This document shows positions 8,231 to 18,184 of a stretch of 64,000 nt of DNA, in pieces; the stretch's first letter is position 1, and every line of letters starts with the position of its first letter. The stretch is from Streptococcus sp. HPH0090 (lineage in GTDB: Bacteria; Bacillota; Bacilli; Lactobacillales; Streptococcaceae), in the NCBI RefSeq assembly GCF_000411475.1, contig NZ_KE150464.1, positions 992,001 through 1,056,000 on the forward strand. The letters run 5' to 3'. A program made the position numbers and the translations under genes. The notes beneath the pieces were generated by a model that saw only the letters and a list, made by a program, of their open reading frames with translations, searched no databases and had not been told where the DNA came from.

Positions 8231-8245
8231 AGTAACTTTGGCGAT

Positions 8246-9790
8246 CTACATTTTTTCTTCCAACTCCACATCTGGATACTTGTCCGCAAACCAGCGGAGA
8301 GCAAAGTCATTTTCAAAGAGGAAGACAGGCTGGTCAAAGCGATCCTTCGCCAAGATATTTCGGCTTGAAGACATGCGCTCATCTAGGTCCTCTGGCTTAA
8401 TCCAACGAACCGTCTTTTTACCCATTGGGCTCATAACCACTTCTGCATTGTACTCATTTTCCATCCGGTGCTTGAAGACTTCAAACTGCAATTGACCAAC
8501 GGCACCTAACATGTATTCACCCGTTTGGTAGTTTGTATAAAGCTGAATAGCTCCTTCTTGAACCAATTGCTCAATCCCTTTGTGGAAGGATTTTTGCTTC
8601 ATAACGTTCTTAGCAGAAACTTTCATGAAGATTTCAGGGGTAAAGGTTGGCAGTGGTTCAAATTCAAATTTGTTTTTCCCAACTGTCAAAGTATCTCCCA
8701 CCTGATAAGTACCAGTATCGTAAACCCCGATAATATCTCCTGCTACGGCATTGGTGACATTCTCACGACTTTCTGCCATAAACTGGGTAACATTTGATAG
8801 TTTAGCACTCTTACCAGTACGAGGAAGATTAACACTCATACCACGCTCGAATTCACCCGATACGATACGGACAAAGGCGATACGGTCACGGTGACGAGGG
8901 TCCATGTTAGCTTGGATTTTAAAGACAAAGCCTGAGAAATCCTTATCGTAAGGATCGACAATTTCGCCATCTGTTTTCTTGTGACCGTGTGGTTCTGGAG
9001 CAAACTTGAGGAAGGTTTCAAGGAAGGTCTGTACTCCAAAGTTAGTAAGAGCCGAACCGAAGAATACTGGAGTTAATTCACCCGCAAGGATGGCTTCTTC
9101 TGAGAATTCATTCCCAGCTTCTTGCAAGAGTTCGATGTCATCTTTGACTTGCTCGTAGAATGGGTTGCTAGCAAATAGATTGTCCCCATCTTCCAGACTA
9201 GCAAAACGCTCGTCTCCTTTATAAAGTTCCAAGCGTTTGTTGTAAAGGTCGTAAAGTCCTTCAAAGGCTTTCCCCATCCCAATCGGCCAGTTCATCGGAT
9301 AGCTAGCGATGCCCAAGACTTCTTCCAATTCTTGCAAAAGATCTAGTGGCTCACGACCGTCACGGTCCAGCTTGTTCATAAAGGTGAATACTGGAATTCC
9401 GCGGTGTTTAACAACCTCAAACAATTTCTTAGTTTGGGCCTCGATACCCTTGGCTGAGTCCACCACCATGACGGCAGCGTCTACCGCCATCAAGGTCCGA
9501 TAAGTATCTTCTGAAAAATCCTCGTGCCCTGGTGTATCAAGGATGTTGACCCGTTTGCCATCATAGTCAAACTGCATGACAGATGAGGTTACCGAAATCC
9601 CACGTTGTTTCTCAATATCCATCCAGTCAGACTTGGCAAAGTTTCCTGTTTTCTTCCCTTTTACGGTACCAGCCTCACGAATCTCTCCCCCAAAGTAGAG
9701 CAACTGCTCTGTAATCGTCGTTTTACCCGCGTCCGGGTGGGAGATGATGGCAAAGGTACGACGTTTTTTAATTTCTTCTTGAATACTCAT
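8246..9790 (-). CDS. prfC: Peptide chain release factor 3
   Basis: Translational GTPase that removes RF1/RF2 from the ribosome after peptide release. The 514 residues match the family length. GTPase motifs are HPDAGKTT (residues 18-25), [12 protein letters not shown] and NKLDRD, followed by the EF-G-like domains II and III (for example [20 protein letters not shown] and [14 protein letters not shown]). It is monocistronic, with its own promoter upstream. No ordinary hairpin-plus-U terminator follows the stop; the hairpin array begins within about 20 nt. Confidence 0.97.
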   Translation of the reverse strand: MSIQEEIKKRRTFAIISHPDAGKTTITEQLLYFGGEIREAGTVKGKKTGNFAKSDWMDIEKQRGISVTSSVMQFDYDGKRVNILDTPGHEDFSEDTYRTLMAVDAAVMVVDSAKGIEAQTKKLFEVVKHRGIPVFTFMNKLDRDGREPLDLLQELEEVLGIASYPMNWPIGMGKAFEGLYDLYNKRLELYKGDERFASLEDGDNLFASNPFYEQVKDDIELLQEAGNEFSEEAILAGELTPVFFGSALTNFGVQTFLETFLKFAPEPHGHKKTDGEIVDPYDKDFSGFVFKIQANMDPRHRDRIAFVRIVSGEFERGMSVNLPRTGKSAKLSNVTQFMAESRENVTNAVAGDIIGVYDTGTYQVGDTLTVGKNKFEFEPLPTFTPEIFMKVSAKNVMKQKSFHKGIEQLVQEGAIQLYTNYQTGEYMLGAVGQLQFEVFKHRMENEYNAEVVMSPMGKKTVRWIKPEDLDERMSSSRNILAKDRFDQPVFLFENDFALRWFADKYPDVELEEKM

Positions 9791-9882
9791 AACTTCTCTT
9801 TCTTTTTTCTTTTTATTTTCAATGATTTCAATAGATAATCACTCTTTGTTACATTGGACTCTTAAATTCCTTTCAACACTCC

Positions 9883-9911
9883 ATTATATCGGATTTTAGG
9901 GAGTTTTTCAA
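9883..9911 (-). promoter_or_regulatory. prfC promoter
   Basis: Minus-strand -35 TTGAAA (9906-9911) and perfect -10 TATAAT (9883-9888) with a 17-bp spacer, about 90 nt before the prfC start. Confidence 0.75.
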
Positions 9912-9923
9912 TCGCTGATATCA

Positions 9924-9957
9924 GAAAAAGCAGGTCTACATAGTAGACTTGCTTTTA
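9924..9957 (-). terminator. Terminator after the YwaF-like gene pair
   Basis: A 14-bp stem (9926-9939 with 9943-9956, one G-U pair) and a 3-nt loop, flanked by an A-run that is a U-tract on the minus strand. It lies about 65 nt after the stop of the gene at 10022. Confidence 0.8.
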
Positions 9958-10021
9958 AATAATAGATATCTCAATTTATATTTTACAATCGAATCTGTAT
10001 CGTTTTTTACTTACTATGGTT

Positions 10022-10714
10022 TCATGAAAAAGTTGATTCTAAAGCCATTTTCTTTTGCCAGCGTTTCTTAAACAAGATATCAAAGAGTACTAAGGCTGAA
10101 GAAAGAATGATTGAAACCAGAAGATACTTGATCCAAATAGGAGCATCTGGGATAAAAGGCGTAGTATTCAAAAGTCCGTAATTCCCACCTGTCAATTGAT
10201 TGACTCCAACTAGAAAAAGATTAAGAACAAAAGTGTAAGCGATGATTCGATACTTTTTCAGCAAGGTCTTATCGTAGTGATTCATGAGATAGACCAGGGA
10301 ATTAACCAAAAGTGCATAATGACCAATCAAGAAAGAAAAGCTGGTAATATGCGGAAAATCATAGGGGTCGAAAACAGGGTAGCCCAAGGCAAATACTGCT
10401 CCACTAGCTCCCATAAGGGCAAAATACTGCTTGGTTTTCCATCCGTCTGGTAGGAAGACAACCGCGAACATAGCTAAACGACAATGGTAAAGAGGCAGAC
10501 TATTTGAAAATGGAATGCTAAAACCAATATACCAAGTATAAAGAGCTAGCAGTTGCGCTATTTGAATCCACTTAAACAATCGAACAAATTTTGGATTTTT
10601 GTAGAAAGTAAGAGAAGCATAAATAGACAAAGCAAGAAGGCCTATCATGACTCCATACCAAAAAATGGAAATAGGAGGCGGTGTTGTTTGGGTTCTTGTA
10701 ATAAAATGATGCAT
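10022..10714 (-). CDS. YwaF/TIGR02206-family integral membrane protein (copy 2)
   Basis: Conserved membrane protein of unknown function, 230 residues with about seven hydrophobic segments. It is a paralogue of the product encoded 35 bp upstream; both share the pattern WYI...LPLYHCRLAM...KQYFALMG...GYPVF.P..FPH..S...GHYALLVNSLVYL and the motif LTGGNYG. The conserved histidines and acidic residues in loops suggest more than a structural role, but no activity is established. It probably forms an operon with the upstream copy. Confidence 0.8.
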   Translation of the reverse strand: MHHFITRTQTTPPPISIFWYGVMIGLLALSIYASLTFYKNPKFVRLFKWIQIAQLLALYTWYIGFSIPFSNSLPLYHCRLAMFAVVFLPDGWKTKQYFALMGASGAVFALGYPVFDPYDFPHITSFSFLIGHYALLVNSLVYLMNHYDKTLLKKYRIIAYTFVLNLFLVGVNQLTGGNYGLLNTTPFIPDAPIWIKYLLVSIILSSALVLFDILFKKRWQKKMALESTFS

Positions 10715-10748
10715 AAAATCTCCTTAAGGCAACGAATTCAGTTGTACA

Positions 10749-11423
10749 TTAACTTTTCTTATGTTTGTATTTAACAAGTTGATTGATGAGGATGACAACT
10801 CCTGTCATCATACTGGTCACTATGAGATAGTTAACCAAAGCGCCATAATCCCCAATCACAGGGGGGTTACTCATAAAGCCATAATTTCCTCCTGTCAAGA
10901 GGTTGGCTAGAAAGATAATGGCATTGATTCCAAATGTCATCTGGCATATTTTCCAAGTATCCCCTTTTTCAACTTTATAATATCTAACAAGATAAATCAA
11001 GCAGTTAGCCAAGAGGGCCCAATGTCCAAAAACATTGTTCACAGACGAAACATGAGGGAAGGGAAAAGGATAAAAGACTGGATAAACCAAGGCCATGATA
11101 GAACCAAAAACTCCCACTAAGGCAAAATATTGCTTGAAAAAGGTCTTATTAGGGGCAAAAAGAATAATCCACATAGCCATGCGACTATGGTAAAAAGGGA
11201 GAGCTTCAGATAGGGGCAGGCGTGCAGCAATATACCAAGCGTTGATAATGAGCAACTGAATCAATTGTCCCCAATACCAAAATTCTAGGTAACGTTTAGA
11301 ACTTGCATAGCGAATCGATAAAAAAGCTATGATTACCAAAGAAGTAGGTAATAAAAAGTAAAATGCTCCCAAACGAGGAGGGACTGTCTTTTCACTGGTA
11401 AAAAGTAACTCCCAAAGCTTCAT
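10749..11423 (-). CDS. YwaF/TIGR02206-family integral membrane protein (copy 1)
   Basis: 224-residue membrane protein and the promoter-proximal member of a tandem paralogous pair. It has seven or so hydrophobic segments and the shared LP.YHSRMAMW, KQYFALVG, YPVFYPFPFPH and LTGGNYG motifs. AAGGA precedes the ATG by a normal distance. It is transcribed divergently from gatCAB across a 199-bp gap. Function is not known for the family. Confidence 0.8.
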   Translation of the reverse strand: MKLWELLFTSEKTVPPRLGAFYFLLPTSLVIIAFLSIRYASSKRYLEFWYWGQLIQLLIINAWYIAARLPLSEALPFYHSRMAMWIILFAPNKTFFKQYFALVGVFGSIMALVYPVFYPFPFPHVSSVNNVFGHWALLANCLIYLVRYYKVEKGDTWKICQMTFGINAIIFLANLLTGGNYGFMSNPPVIGDYGALVNYLIVTSMMTGVVILINQLVKYKHKKS

Positions 11424-11622
11424 GTGCCATCCTTAACGTGTTCTAGTTGGGTTATATACCAACTAAATACGACAGTTGTTATTTCTTCTAGTTTCAACCA
11501 TTATATCGAAATAAAAACTATTTTTCAATTTCTATTTCTTTTCAGTTTGACTTGCCTTATTTATAGGAAAATATGGTAAAATAGAACAGATAAAGAATCA
11601 TCATTTCACGAAAGGATAAAAG
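11424..11622. promoter_or_regulatory. Divergent promoter region between the YwaF-like pair and gatC
   Basis: AT-rich 199-bp gap. On the plus strand an extended -10 (TGGTAAAAT, about 11574-11582) precedes gatC by roughly 40 nt without a well-spaced -35. The minus-strand promoter was not resolved. Confidence 0.45.
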
Positions 11623-11925
11623 ATGAAAATTACACAAGAAGAGGTAACCCACGTTGCCAATCTTTCTAAATTAAAATTCACTGAAAATGAAACAGCTGAG
11701 TTTGCGACAACCTTGTCTAAAATTGTTGATATGGTTGAGTTGCTCGGTGAAGTCGATACAACTGGTGTTGAACCAACGACTACTATGGCTGATCGTAAGA
11801 CAGTATTGCGTCCAGATATTGCTGAAAAAGGAACTGACCGTGACCGCTTGTTTAAAAATGTACCTGAAAAAGAAAACTACTATATCAAGGTGCCAGCTAT
11901 CCTAGATGACGGAGGAGATGCCTAA
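11623..11925 (+). CDS. gatC: Aspartyl/glutamyl-tRNA amidotransferase subunit C
   Basis: Small 100-residue subunit that wraps around GatA and stabilises the GatCAB amidotransferase, which converts Glu-tRNA(Gln), and where present Asp-tRNA(Asn), to the amidated form. It has the typical N-terminus [20 protein letters not shown] and C-terminal VPAILDDG. An AAAGGA site precedes the ATG. The stop overlaps the gatA start by one base, indicating translational coupling. Confidence 0.97.
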   Translation: MKITQEEVTHVANLSKLKFTENETAEFATTLSKIVDMVELLGEVDTTGVEPTTTMADRKTVLRPDIAEKGTDRDRLFKNVPEKENYYIKVPAILDDGGDA

Positions 11926-13391
11926 TGACTTTTAACAATAAAACGATTGAAGAGTTGCACAACCTCCTTGTCTCTAAGGAAATTTCTGCAACTGAACTAA
12001 CACAAGCAACTCTTGAAGATATCAAGGCGCGTGAAGAGGTTATCAATGCCTTCGTTACGATTGCTGAAGACCAAGCCCTTGCTCAAGCTAAAGCTATTGA
12101 CGAGGCTGGAATCGACGCTGACAATATCCTTTCAGGAATTCCACTAGCCGTTAAGGATAATATCTCTACAGACGGCATTCTGACAACTGCAGCCTCAAAA
12201 ATGCTTTATAACTACGAGCCAATCTTTGATGCAACAGCAGTTGCCAATGCAAAATCTAAGGGCATGATTGTTGTCGGAAAAACTAATATGGACGAGTTTG
12301 CCATGGGTGGTTCTGGTGAAACATCATACTATGGTGCAACTAAAAACGCTTGGGACAACAGCAAGGTTCCCGGTGGTTCATCTAGCGGATCTGCAGCTTC
12401 TGTAGCTTCAGGGCAAGTCCGTTTGTCCCTTGGTTCAGATACCGGTGGTTCTATCCGTCAACCGGCTGCTTTTAACGGGATTGTTGGTCTCAAACCTACT
12501 TATGGAACAGTTTCACGTTTTGGTCTGATTGCCTTTGGTAGCTCGCTAGACCAGATTGGTCCTTTTGCTCCAACCGTTAAGGAAAACGCCCTATTGCTCA
12601 ATGCGATTGCTAGCGAAGATGCCAAAGACTCTACTTCTGCTCCTGTCCGCGTTGCTGACTTTACTTCAAAAATCGGCCAAGACATCAAGGGAATGAAGAT
12701 TGCCCTTCCTAAGGAATACCTTGGTGAAGGGATTGATCCAGAAATCAAAGAAACCATCCTTAACGCAGCTAAACACTTTGAAAAACTAGGTGCTATCGTG
12801 GAAGAAGTTAGCCTTCCACACTCAAAATATGGGGTTGCTGTATACTACATCATCGCTTCATCTGAAGCTTCATCAAACTTGCAACGTTTTGACGGGATCC
12901 GCTATGGTTTCCGTGCCGAGGATGCTAAGAACTTGGATGAGATTTACGTTAACACTCGTAGCCAAGGATTTGGTGATGAGGTCAAACGTCGGATCATGCT
13001 TGGTACTTTCAGTCTTTCATCAGGTTACTACGATGCCTACTACAAGAAAGCTGGTCAAGTTCGTACCCTTATTATCCAAGATTTCGAAAAAGTCTTTGCA
13101 GATTATGACCTCATCCTTGGTCCGACAGCTCCAAGCGTAGCCTTTGATTTGGATTCGCTCAACCACGATCCAGTTGCTATGTACTTGGCGGATCTCTTGA
13201 CAATCCCAGTTAACTTGGCTGGTCTACCAGGAATTTCGATTCCTGCAGGATTTGCTCAAGGTCTACCAGTAGGTTTGCAATTGATTGGTCCTAAATACTC
13301 TGAGGAAACCATTTACCAAGCTGCTGCTGCCTTTGAAGCAACAACAGACTACCACAAACAACAACCCGTGATTTTTGGAGGTGATAACTAA
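11925..13391 (+). CDS. gatA: Aspartyl/glutamyl-tRNA amidotransferase subunit A
   Basis: Amidase-signature glutaminase subunit that releases ammonia from glutamine for the transamidation done by GatB. 488 residues, the usual length. The catalytic triad is visible: K77 (AVKDN), S152 in the GGSSSGS loop (150-156) and nucleophile S176 in [12 protein letters not shown]. It overlaps gatC and gatB by single bases, so the three form a coupled operon. Confidence 0.98.
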   Translation: MTFNNKTIEELHNLLVSKEISATELTQATLEDIKAREEVINAFVTIAEDQALAQAKAIDEAGIDADNILSGIPLAVKDNISTDGILTTAASKMLYNYEPIFDATAVANAKSKGMIVVGKTNMDEFAMGGSGETSYYGATKNAWDNSKVPGGSSSGSAASVASGQVRLSLGSDTGGSIRQPAAFNGIVGLKPTYGTVSRFGLIAFGSSLDQIGPFAPTVKENALLLNAIASEDAKDSTSAPVRVADFTSKIGQDIKGMKIALPKEYLGEGIDPEIKETILNAAKHFEKLGAIVEEVSLPHSKYGVAVYYIIASSEASSNLQRFDGIRYGFRAEDAKNLDEIYVNTRSQGFGDEVKRRIMLGTFSLSSGYYDAYYKKAGQVRTLIIQDFEKVFADYDLILGPTAPSVAFDLDSLNHDPVAMYLADLLTIPVNLAGLPGISIPAGFAQGLPVGLQLIGPKYSEETIYQAAAAFEATTDYHKQQPVIFGGDN

Positions 13392-14833
13392 TGAACTTTG
13401 AAACAGTCATTGGACTTGAAGTCCACGTAGAGCTCAACACCAATTCAAAAATCTTCTCACCTACTTCTGCCCACTTTGGAAATGACCAAAATGCCAACAC
13501 CAACGTGATTGACTGGTCTTTCCCAGGTGTTCTGCCAGTTCTCAATAAGGGTGTTGTTGATGCCGGTATCAAAGCAGCTCTTGCTCTCAACATGGATATC
13601 CATAAGAAGATGCACTTTGACCGCAAGAACTATTTCTACCCTGATAATCCAAAAGCCTACCAAATTTCTCAATTTGATGAGCCAATCGGTTACAACGGTT
13701 GGATTGAAGTAGAACTTGAAGACGGTACAACTAAGAAAATCGGTATCGAACGTGCTCATCTAGAAGAAGATGCTGGTAAGAATACCCACGGAACAGATGG
13801 TTTCTCTTATGTCGACCTCAACCGTCAAGGGGTGCCTTTGATTGAGATTGTATCTGAAGCCGACATGCGCTCACCAGAAGAAGCTTACGCTTATCTAACA
13901 GCCCTCAAGGAAGTGATCCAATATGCTGGTATTTCCGACGTTAAGATGGAAGAAGGATCTATGCGTGTAGATGCTAACATCTCCCTTCGTCCTTATGGTC
14001 AAGAGAAATTTGGTACCAAGACTGAGTTGAAAAACTTGAACTCCTTCTCAAATGTCCGCAAGGGTCTTGAGTACGAAGTGCAACGTCAGGCTGAAATTCT
14101 TCGCTCAGGTGGTCAAATCCGCCAAGAAACACGTCGTTACGATGAACCGAACAAAGCAACCATCCTCATGCGTGTCAAGGAAGGTGCTGCAGACTACCGC
14201 TACTTCCCAGAACCAGACCTACCACTCTTTGAAATCTCAGATGAGTGGATTGAGGAAATGCGCACTGAGTTGCCAGAGTTTCCAAAAGAGCGCCGTGCTC
14301 GTTACGTTTCTCAACTTGGCTTATCAGAATACGATGCTAGTCAGTTGACTGCTAACAAAGTCACTTCTGATTTCTTTGAAAAGGCAGTTGCTCTAGGTGG
14401 TGATGCTAAACAAGTCTCTAACTGGCTCCAAGGTGAAGTCGCTCAATTTTTGAACGCTGAAGGTAAAACACTGGAACAAATCGCATTGACACCTGAAAAC
14501 TTGGTGGAAATGATTGCCATCATCGAAGACGGCACGATTTCATCTAAGATTGCCAAGAAAGTCTTTGTCCACCTTGCTAAAAATGGTGGCGGTGCTCGTG
14601 AATACGTGGAAAAAGCTGGTTTGGTTCAAATCTCAGATCCTGAAGTCTTGATTCCAATTATCCACCAAGTCTTTGCGGATAATGAAGCAGCTGTTGCCGA
14701 CTTCAAGTCAGGAAAACGTAACGCTGATAAAGCCTTCGCCGGCTTCCTCATGAAGGCAACCAAAGGCCAAGCCAACCCACAAGTTGCCCTTAAACTGCTT
14801 GCCCAAGAATTGGCTAAGTTGAAAAATGATTAA
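13391..14833 (+). CDS. gatB: Aspartyl/glutamyl-tRNA amidotransferase subunit B
   Basis: Kinase/transamidase subunit that phosphorylates the Glu or Asp on mischarged tRNA and transfers ammonia supplied by GatA. 480 residues: the N-terminal catalytic cradle starts [14 protein letters not shown], with [20 protein letters not shown] and [11 protein letters not shown]. The C-terminal helical and YqeY-like tail carries the tRNA-binding [10 protein letters not shown] motif. It is the last gene of gatCAB. Confidence 0.98.
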   Translation: MNFETVIGLEVHVELNTNSKIFSPTSAHFGNDQNANTNVIDWSFPGVLPVLNKGVVDAGIKAALALNMDIHKKMHFDRKNYFYPDNPKAYQISQFDEPIGYNGWIEVELEDGTTKKIGIERAHLEEDAGKNTHGTDGFSYVDLNRQGVPLIEIVSEADMRSPEEAYAYLTALKEVIQYAGISDVKMEEGSMRVDANISLRPYGQEKFGTKTELKNLNSFSNVRKGLEYEVQRQAEILRSGGQIRQETRRYDEPNKATILMRVKEGAADYRYFPEPDLPLFEISDEWIEEMRTELPEFPKERRARYVSQLGLSEYDASQLTANKVTSDFFEKAVALGGDAKQVSNWLQGEVAQFLNAEGKTLEQIALTPENLVEMIAIIEDGTISSKIAKKVFVHLAKNGGGAREYVEKAGLVQISDPEVLIPIIHQVFADNEAAVADFKSGKRNADKAFAGFLMKATKGQANPQVALKLLAQELAKLKND

Positions 14834-14920
14834 TCAATAAATCTAAATATAACTGTCACAAGCTGATATAAAATTCTAGCTTGCTGCCTTGCACTCTGTA
14901 CTCACATAGTTAGGAGACAT

Positions 14921-15916
14921 ATGAAAAAGTTATATACTCTTATCGCTACCTTCTTGCTTCTTCTATTTGTGACACCTCTACAATCAATCGATGCGGGTGT
15001 TGGACATTCTCGAAGTGGTAGCTCTAGCCGTAGCAGTTCACGAAGTAGTAGTTCTAGTCGCAGTAGTTCACGAAGTAGTAGTTCTAGTCGTTCAAGTGGT
15101 AGTTCTTCTTCTAGAAGCAGCTATCGTTCTGGCGGTAGTTACTCAAGTTCAGGTGGATCTTTAGGTACCGGGATGACTATTCTTATCATGTTTGGTGTCG
15201 GGGCTTTCCTACTCTTCATGCTCATCAAGTACCTTAACGATCAGAACACTCCATCTGAAACACCGTATAGAAGACATACTACTAACTACGAACCAGAGCC
15301 AATTAGCCATCGTAGAGTTGAAAATAATAACCAAGCTATCGACCGACTCAGATACTACGATCCAAACTTTGATGCGGATGCTTTCACTACATGGGTTAGA
15401 GAAGTCTACATCCAGTTACAATCAGCTTGGACTAAAAAAGATTGGAATTTGGTGCGCTCACTTGAAAGTGCTAGCCTCTATACTCAACACAGTGCTCAAC
15501 TGGAAGAACATATTCAGGCACAAACAACAAATGTCTTGGAACGAGTTTATGTTGATAATGTACGAATCAAAGATTTCAAGAGTAATCCAGATGGAAATGA
15601 TACTTTAGTGGTTATCCTTTCATCTACTTTGAGAGACTATGTCATCGATGACAAGACTCGTAAGGTTATTGAGGGAGACCCTCAACAAGATCTATTTACA
15701 GTTTATCAAATGAACTTCATCCGCAAACATGGTAGCCAAACTGAAAACAATGTTCAAGATGAAGCTGTTAGCGACCACTGTCCAAACTGTGGTGCTCCAC
15801 TGAAAATCTCAGCTATTAGCCAATGTGAATACTGCGGAGCTGAGCTCACACGTAGTCCAAATCAATGGGTTCTTGACACCTATGAAGTTGTGGATGAAGA
15901 CGAACTTTATAATTAG
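14921..15916 (+). CDS. Exported Ser/Arg-rich membrane protein with TIM44-like domain and zinc ribbon
   Basis: 331 residues with a mosaic layout: signal peptide 1-25, a Ser/Arg/Gly low-complexity stretch 30-80, a transmembrane helix about 84-103, a TIM44-like domain about 140-270 (FDADAFTTWVREVYIQLQSAW), and a zinc ribbon with C287, C290, C302 and C305. The low-complexity part is encoded by 30-bp tandem repeats. The next gene encodes an SPFH-domain protein 10 bp downstream. The combination resembles Bacillus YdjG/YdjH/YdjI proteins linked to membrane stress and PspA, so a membrane-associated scaffold is inferred. Function in streptococci is unknown. Confidence 0.75.
   Translation: MKKLYTLIATFLLLLFVTPLQSIDAGVGHSRSGSSSRSSSRSSSSSRSSSRSSSSSRSSGSSSSRSSYRSGGSYSSSGGSLGTGMTILIMFGVGAFLLFMLIKYLNDQNTPSETPYRRHTTNYEPEPISHRRVENNNQAIDRLRYYDPNFDADAFTTWVREVYIQLQSAWTKKDWNLVRSLESASLYTQHSAQLEEHIQAQTTNVLERVYVDNVRIKDFKSNPDGNDTLVVILSSTLRDYVIDDKTRKVIEGDPQQDLFTVYQMNFIRKHGSQTENNVQDEAVSDHCPNCGAPLKISAISQCEYCGAELTRSPNQWVLDTYEVVDEDELYN
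15031..15090 (+). repeat. Two 30-bp in-frame tandem repeats in the Ser/Arg region
   Basis: Positions 15031-15060 and 15061-15090 are 28/30 identical, and 15011-15030 is a partial third copy. Each unit adds ten Ser/Arg residues, so copy-number change would alter linker length without a frameshift. Confidence 0.85.
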
Positions 15917-15925
15917 GAGGAAATT

Positions 15926-17131
15926 ATGGGATTTATTCGCGCTGCCCTTTCAGCTGGGCTAAATAGTTTTAATGATAGCAAATTCAAGGAAGCCGTTGTA
16001 CTTCCAGACCAAGTCTCTGCAGATGTTATGGCCATCAAGGGCCAACTTCTTACAAAAGATCCTGACGGTGGTTCAAGACAAAGCAATCAAAATACAGGAC
16101 TATTAACAGACGGTTCTGTTGTCATTGTTCCTCAAGGATATGTTGCTGTTCTTGTCAATAATGGTACCTTCCTAGGGGATGTCCTCGAAGCTGGAAGCCA
16201 TGAATGGCGTGCAGGTGATAACGCTTGGCTTCTTGAAAAAGGTGGAATCAAGGGTACTTGGGAAAACTTCAAAAACCGCTTCTCTTTTGGTGGACAAGTC
16301 ATTACTCGACAAGAAATCATCTTTATCCGTATGCAACCAATCGCAGGGAATAAATTTGGTACCCAAAATGCTGTAGAGTATTTCAGTGAACGTTACCAAC
16401 AAATGCTCAATATCCGTTTTTACGGTTTGTTTGACATCAAAGTTGCGGATCCAGTTCTTTTCTATGTTAGCTCTATCAGTCAACAAATTGAGGAACATAA
16501 ACCATTTACACTCCAAGATATTGCTCAAGGAACACTTCGACAAAATATCTCTCCTAAAATCGCAATTGCTATCGCTAAGTATACCAATGAAAACAGAGTT
16601 GATATCTATAGCCTCAATGCCAACCAAGATACTTTCAATGAACTTGCTAAACAAGAAGTCAACAAGGTATGGACAGGACTTTACGGTATTGAAGCAACCA
16701 ATATCCTTCTTGAGGATTTGAGCTACGACCAAGAAAGCATGGAGATTGTACGTAAACTTGACAGCGAACTCGTTGCTATGAAATACAATACCATCGAGAT
16801 TGAAGAACGTCGTGCTCGTAACGAAGCTCTTATTGCTGCAGCTAATAACGAAGGTAATGGCAATGGTATGAACATGATTATGGGAATGAACCTAGGGCAA
16901 ACACTTGGTGGTCAATTAAACCAACAAGCTCAACCTGTTAGCCCAAATCAAACTGTTCCCCCAGTACAACCTGCTGATCCAAACCAAGTTGTTAATCCGG
17001 TACAAACTTCAAGTCCTGAGCAAGTTGCTACTCCTGAACAACCAACTAATAAAAACTTCTACATCGAAGTTGATGGCAAGTACGTATTGGTAACCAAAGA
17101 TGAAGAAGGAAACATCGTTCCTGTCAACTAA
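15926..17131 (+). CDS. SPFH-domain (YdjI/virion-core-like) protein
   Basis: 401 residues. The first roughly 300 match the SPFH/YdjI 'virion core' type (VIVPQGYVAVLVNNGTFLGD, NRFSFGGQVITRQEIIFIRM, LEDLSYDQESMEIVRKLD). This is followed by a Gly/Asn/Met-rich joint, a Pro/Gln-rich linker with repeated PNQ/P.QP units (about 329-378), and a short C-terminal segment FYIEVDGKYVLVTKDEEGNI. SPFH proteins oligomerise on membranes. AGGAGG precedes the ATG, and the gene follows the TIM44-like gene by 9 bp, so they are co-transcribed and probably act together. Confidence 0.85.
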   Translation: MGFIRAALSAGLNSFNDSKFKEAVVLPDQVSADVMAIKGQLLTKDPDGGSRQSNQNTGLLTDGSVVIVPQGYVAVLVNNGTFLGDVLEAGSHEWRAGDNAWLLEKGGIKGTWENFKNRFSFGGQVITRQEIIFIRMQPIAGNKFGTQNAVEYFSERYQQMLNIRFYGLFDIKVADPVLFYVSSISQQIEEHKPFTLQDIAQGTLRQNISPKIAIAIAKYTNENRVDIYSLNANQDTFNELAKQEVNKVWTGLYGIEATNILLEDLSYDQESMEIVRKLDSELVAMKYNTIEIEERRARNEALIAAANNEGNGNGMNMIMGMNLGQTLGGQLNQQAQPVSPNQTVPPVQPADPNQVVNPVQTSSPEQVATPEQPTNKNFYIEVDGKYVLVTKDEEGNIVPVN

Positions 17132-17148
17132 TCTCACTTCCCTGATAT

Positions 17149-17177
17149 TTGAGAAATCTAACGACTTATGATACAAT
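17149..17177 (+). promoter_or_regulatory. efp promoter
   Basis: -35 TTGAGA (17149-17154), 17-bp spacer, and extended -10 TGATACAAT with the hexamer at 17172-17177, about 35 bp before the efp start. Confidence 0.75.
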
Positions 17178-17211
17178 AAAGAGTAAATTATTTTATTAAA
17201 GAGGTAAAAAC

Positions 17212-17772
17212 ATGATTGAAGCAAGTAAATTAAAGGCTGGTATGACCTTTGAAACAGCTGACGGAAAATTGATCCGCGTTTTGGAAGCTAGCCACCACAA
17301 ACCAGGTAAAGGTAACACTATCATGCGTATGAAATTGCGTGATGTCCGTACTGGTTCAACATTTGAAACTAGCTACCGTCCAGAGGAAAAATTTGAACAA
17401 GCGATTATCGAAACTGTACCAGCACAATACTTGTACAAAATGGATGAAACAGCTTATTTCATGAACACTGAAACTTACGACCAATACGAAATTCCTGTTG
17501 TAAATGTTGAAAACGAATTACTTTACATCCTTGAAAATTCTGAAGTTAAAATTCAATTTTACGGAACTGAAGTCATCGGTGTAACAGTTCCTACAACTGT
17601 TGAATTGACAGTTGCTGAAACACAACCATCTATTAAAGGTGCTACTGTTACAGGTTCTGGTAAACCAGCTACAATGGAAACTGGACTTGTCGTTAACGTT
17701 CCAGACTTCATTGAAGCAGGACAAAAACTCATTATCAACACTGCAGAAGGAACTTATGTTTCTCGTGCCTAA
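17212..17772 (+). CDS. efp: Elongation factor P
   Basis: Relieves ribosome stalling at polyproline stretches. 186 residues in three beta-barrel domains. The tip loop of domain I is HHKPGKGN (29-35) with K33 at the position modified in other bacteria; no modification enzyme is evident nearby. C-terminal [20 protein letters not shown] is typical. First gene of an efp-asp23-nusB operon. Confidence 0.98.
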   Translation: MIEASKLKAGMTFETADGKLIRVLEASHHKPGKGNTIMRMKLRDVRTGSTFETSYRPEEKFEQAIIETVPAQYLYKMDETAYFMNTETYDQYEIPVVNVENELLYILENSEVKIQFYGTEVIGVTVPTTVELTVAETQPSIKGATVTGSGKPATMETGLVVNVPDFIEAGQKLIINTAEGTYVSRA

Positions 17773-17794
17773 TCTCTAAGAAAGAGGTCATTCT

Positions 17795-18184
17795 ATGGGA
17801 ATTGAAGAACAATTAGGCGAAATCGTTATCGCCCCACGTGTACTTGAAAAAATCATTGCTATCGCTACAGCTAAAGTTGATGGTGTCCACTCTTTTTCAA
17901 ACAAATCAGTATCTGACACCCTTTCAAAACTTTCACTTGGTCGTGGCGTCTATCTAAAAGAATCTGAAGAAGAGTTAACAGCTGATATCTATCTCTATCT
18001 AGAGTACGGTGTCAAAGTACCTAAAGTTGCAATGGCTATTCAAAAAGCTGTAAAAGATGCTGTTCGTAATATGGCTGACATCGAACTCTCAGCTGTAAAC
18101 ATTCACGTTGCTGGTATTGCACCAGATAAAACACCGAAACCAGCATTAACAGATTTGTTTGATGAGGACTTCCTCAATGACTAA
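17795..18184 (+). CDS. Asp23/Gls24 (YqhY-like) family envelope stress protein
   Basis: 129-residue cytoplasmic protein of the Asp23/Gls24 family (GEIVIAPRVLEKIIAIATAKVDGVHSF...GVYL...VPKVAMAIQKAVKDAVRNM). The position between efp and nusB is that of yqhY in firmicutes, where loss is linked to acetyl-CoA carboxylase control. The acc genes follow shortly on the opposite strand. The end overlaps nusB by 8 bp. Confidence 0.9.
   Translation: MGIEEQLGEIVIAPRVLEKIIAIATAKVDGVHSFSNKSVSDTLSKLSLGRGVYLKESEEELTADIYLYLEYGVKVPKVAMAIQKAVKDAVRNMADIELSAVNIHVAGIAPDKTPKPALTDLFDEDFLND

Noticed and set aside
7586..8245. Insertion sequence remnant between the CPBP gene and prfC.
   Set aside because: No transposase fragment in any frame and no single pair of terminal repeats bounding the region; the structure is a series of hairpin units.
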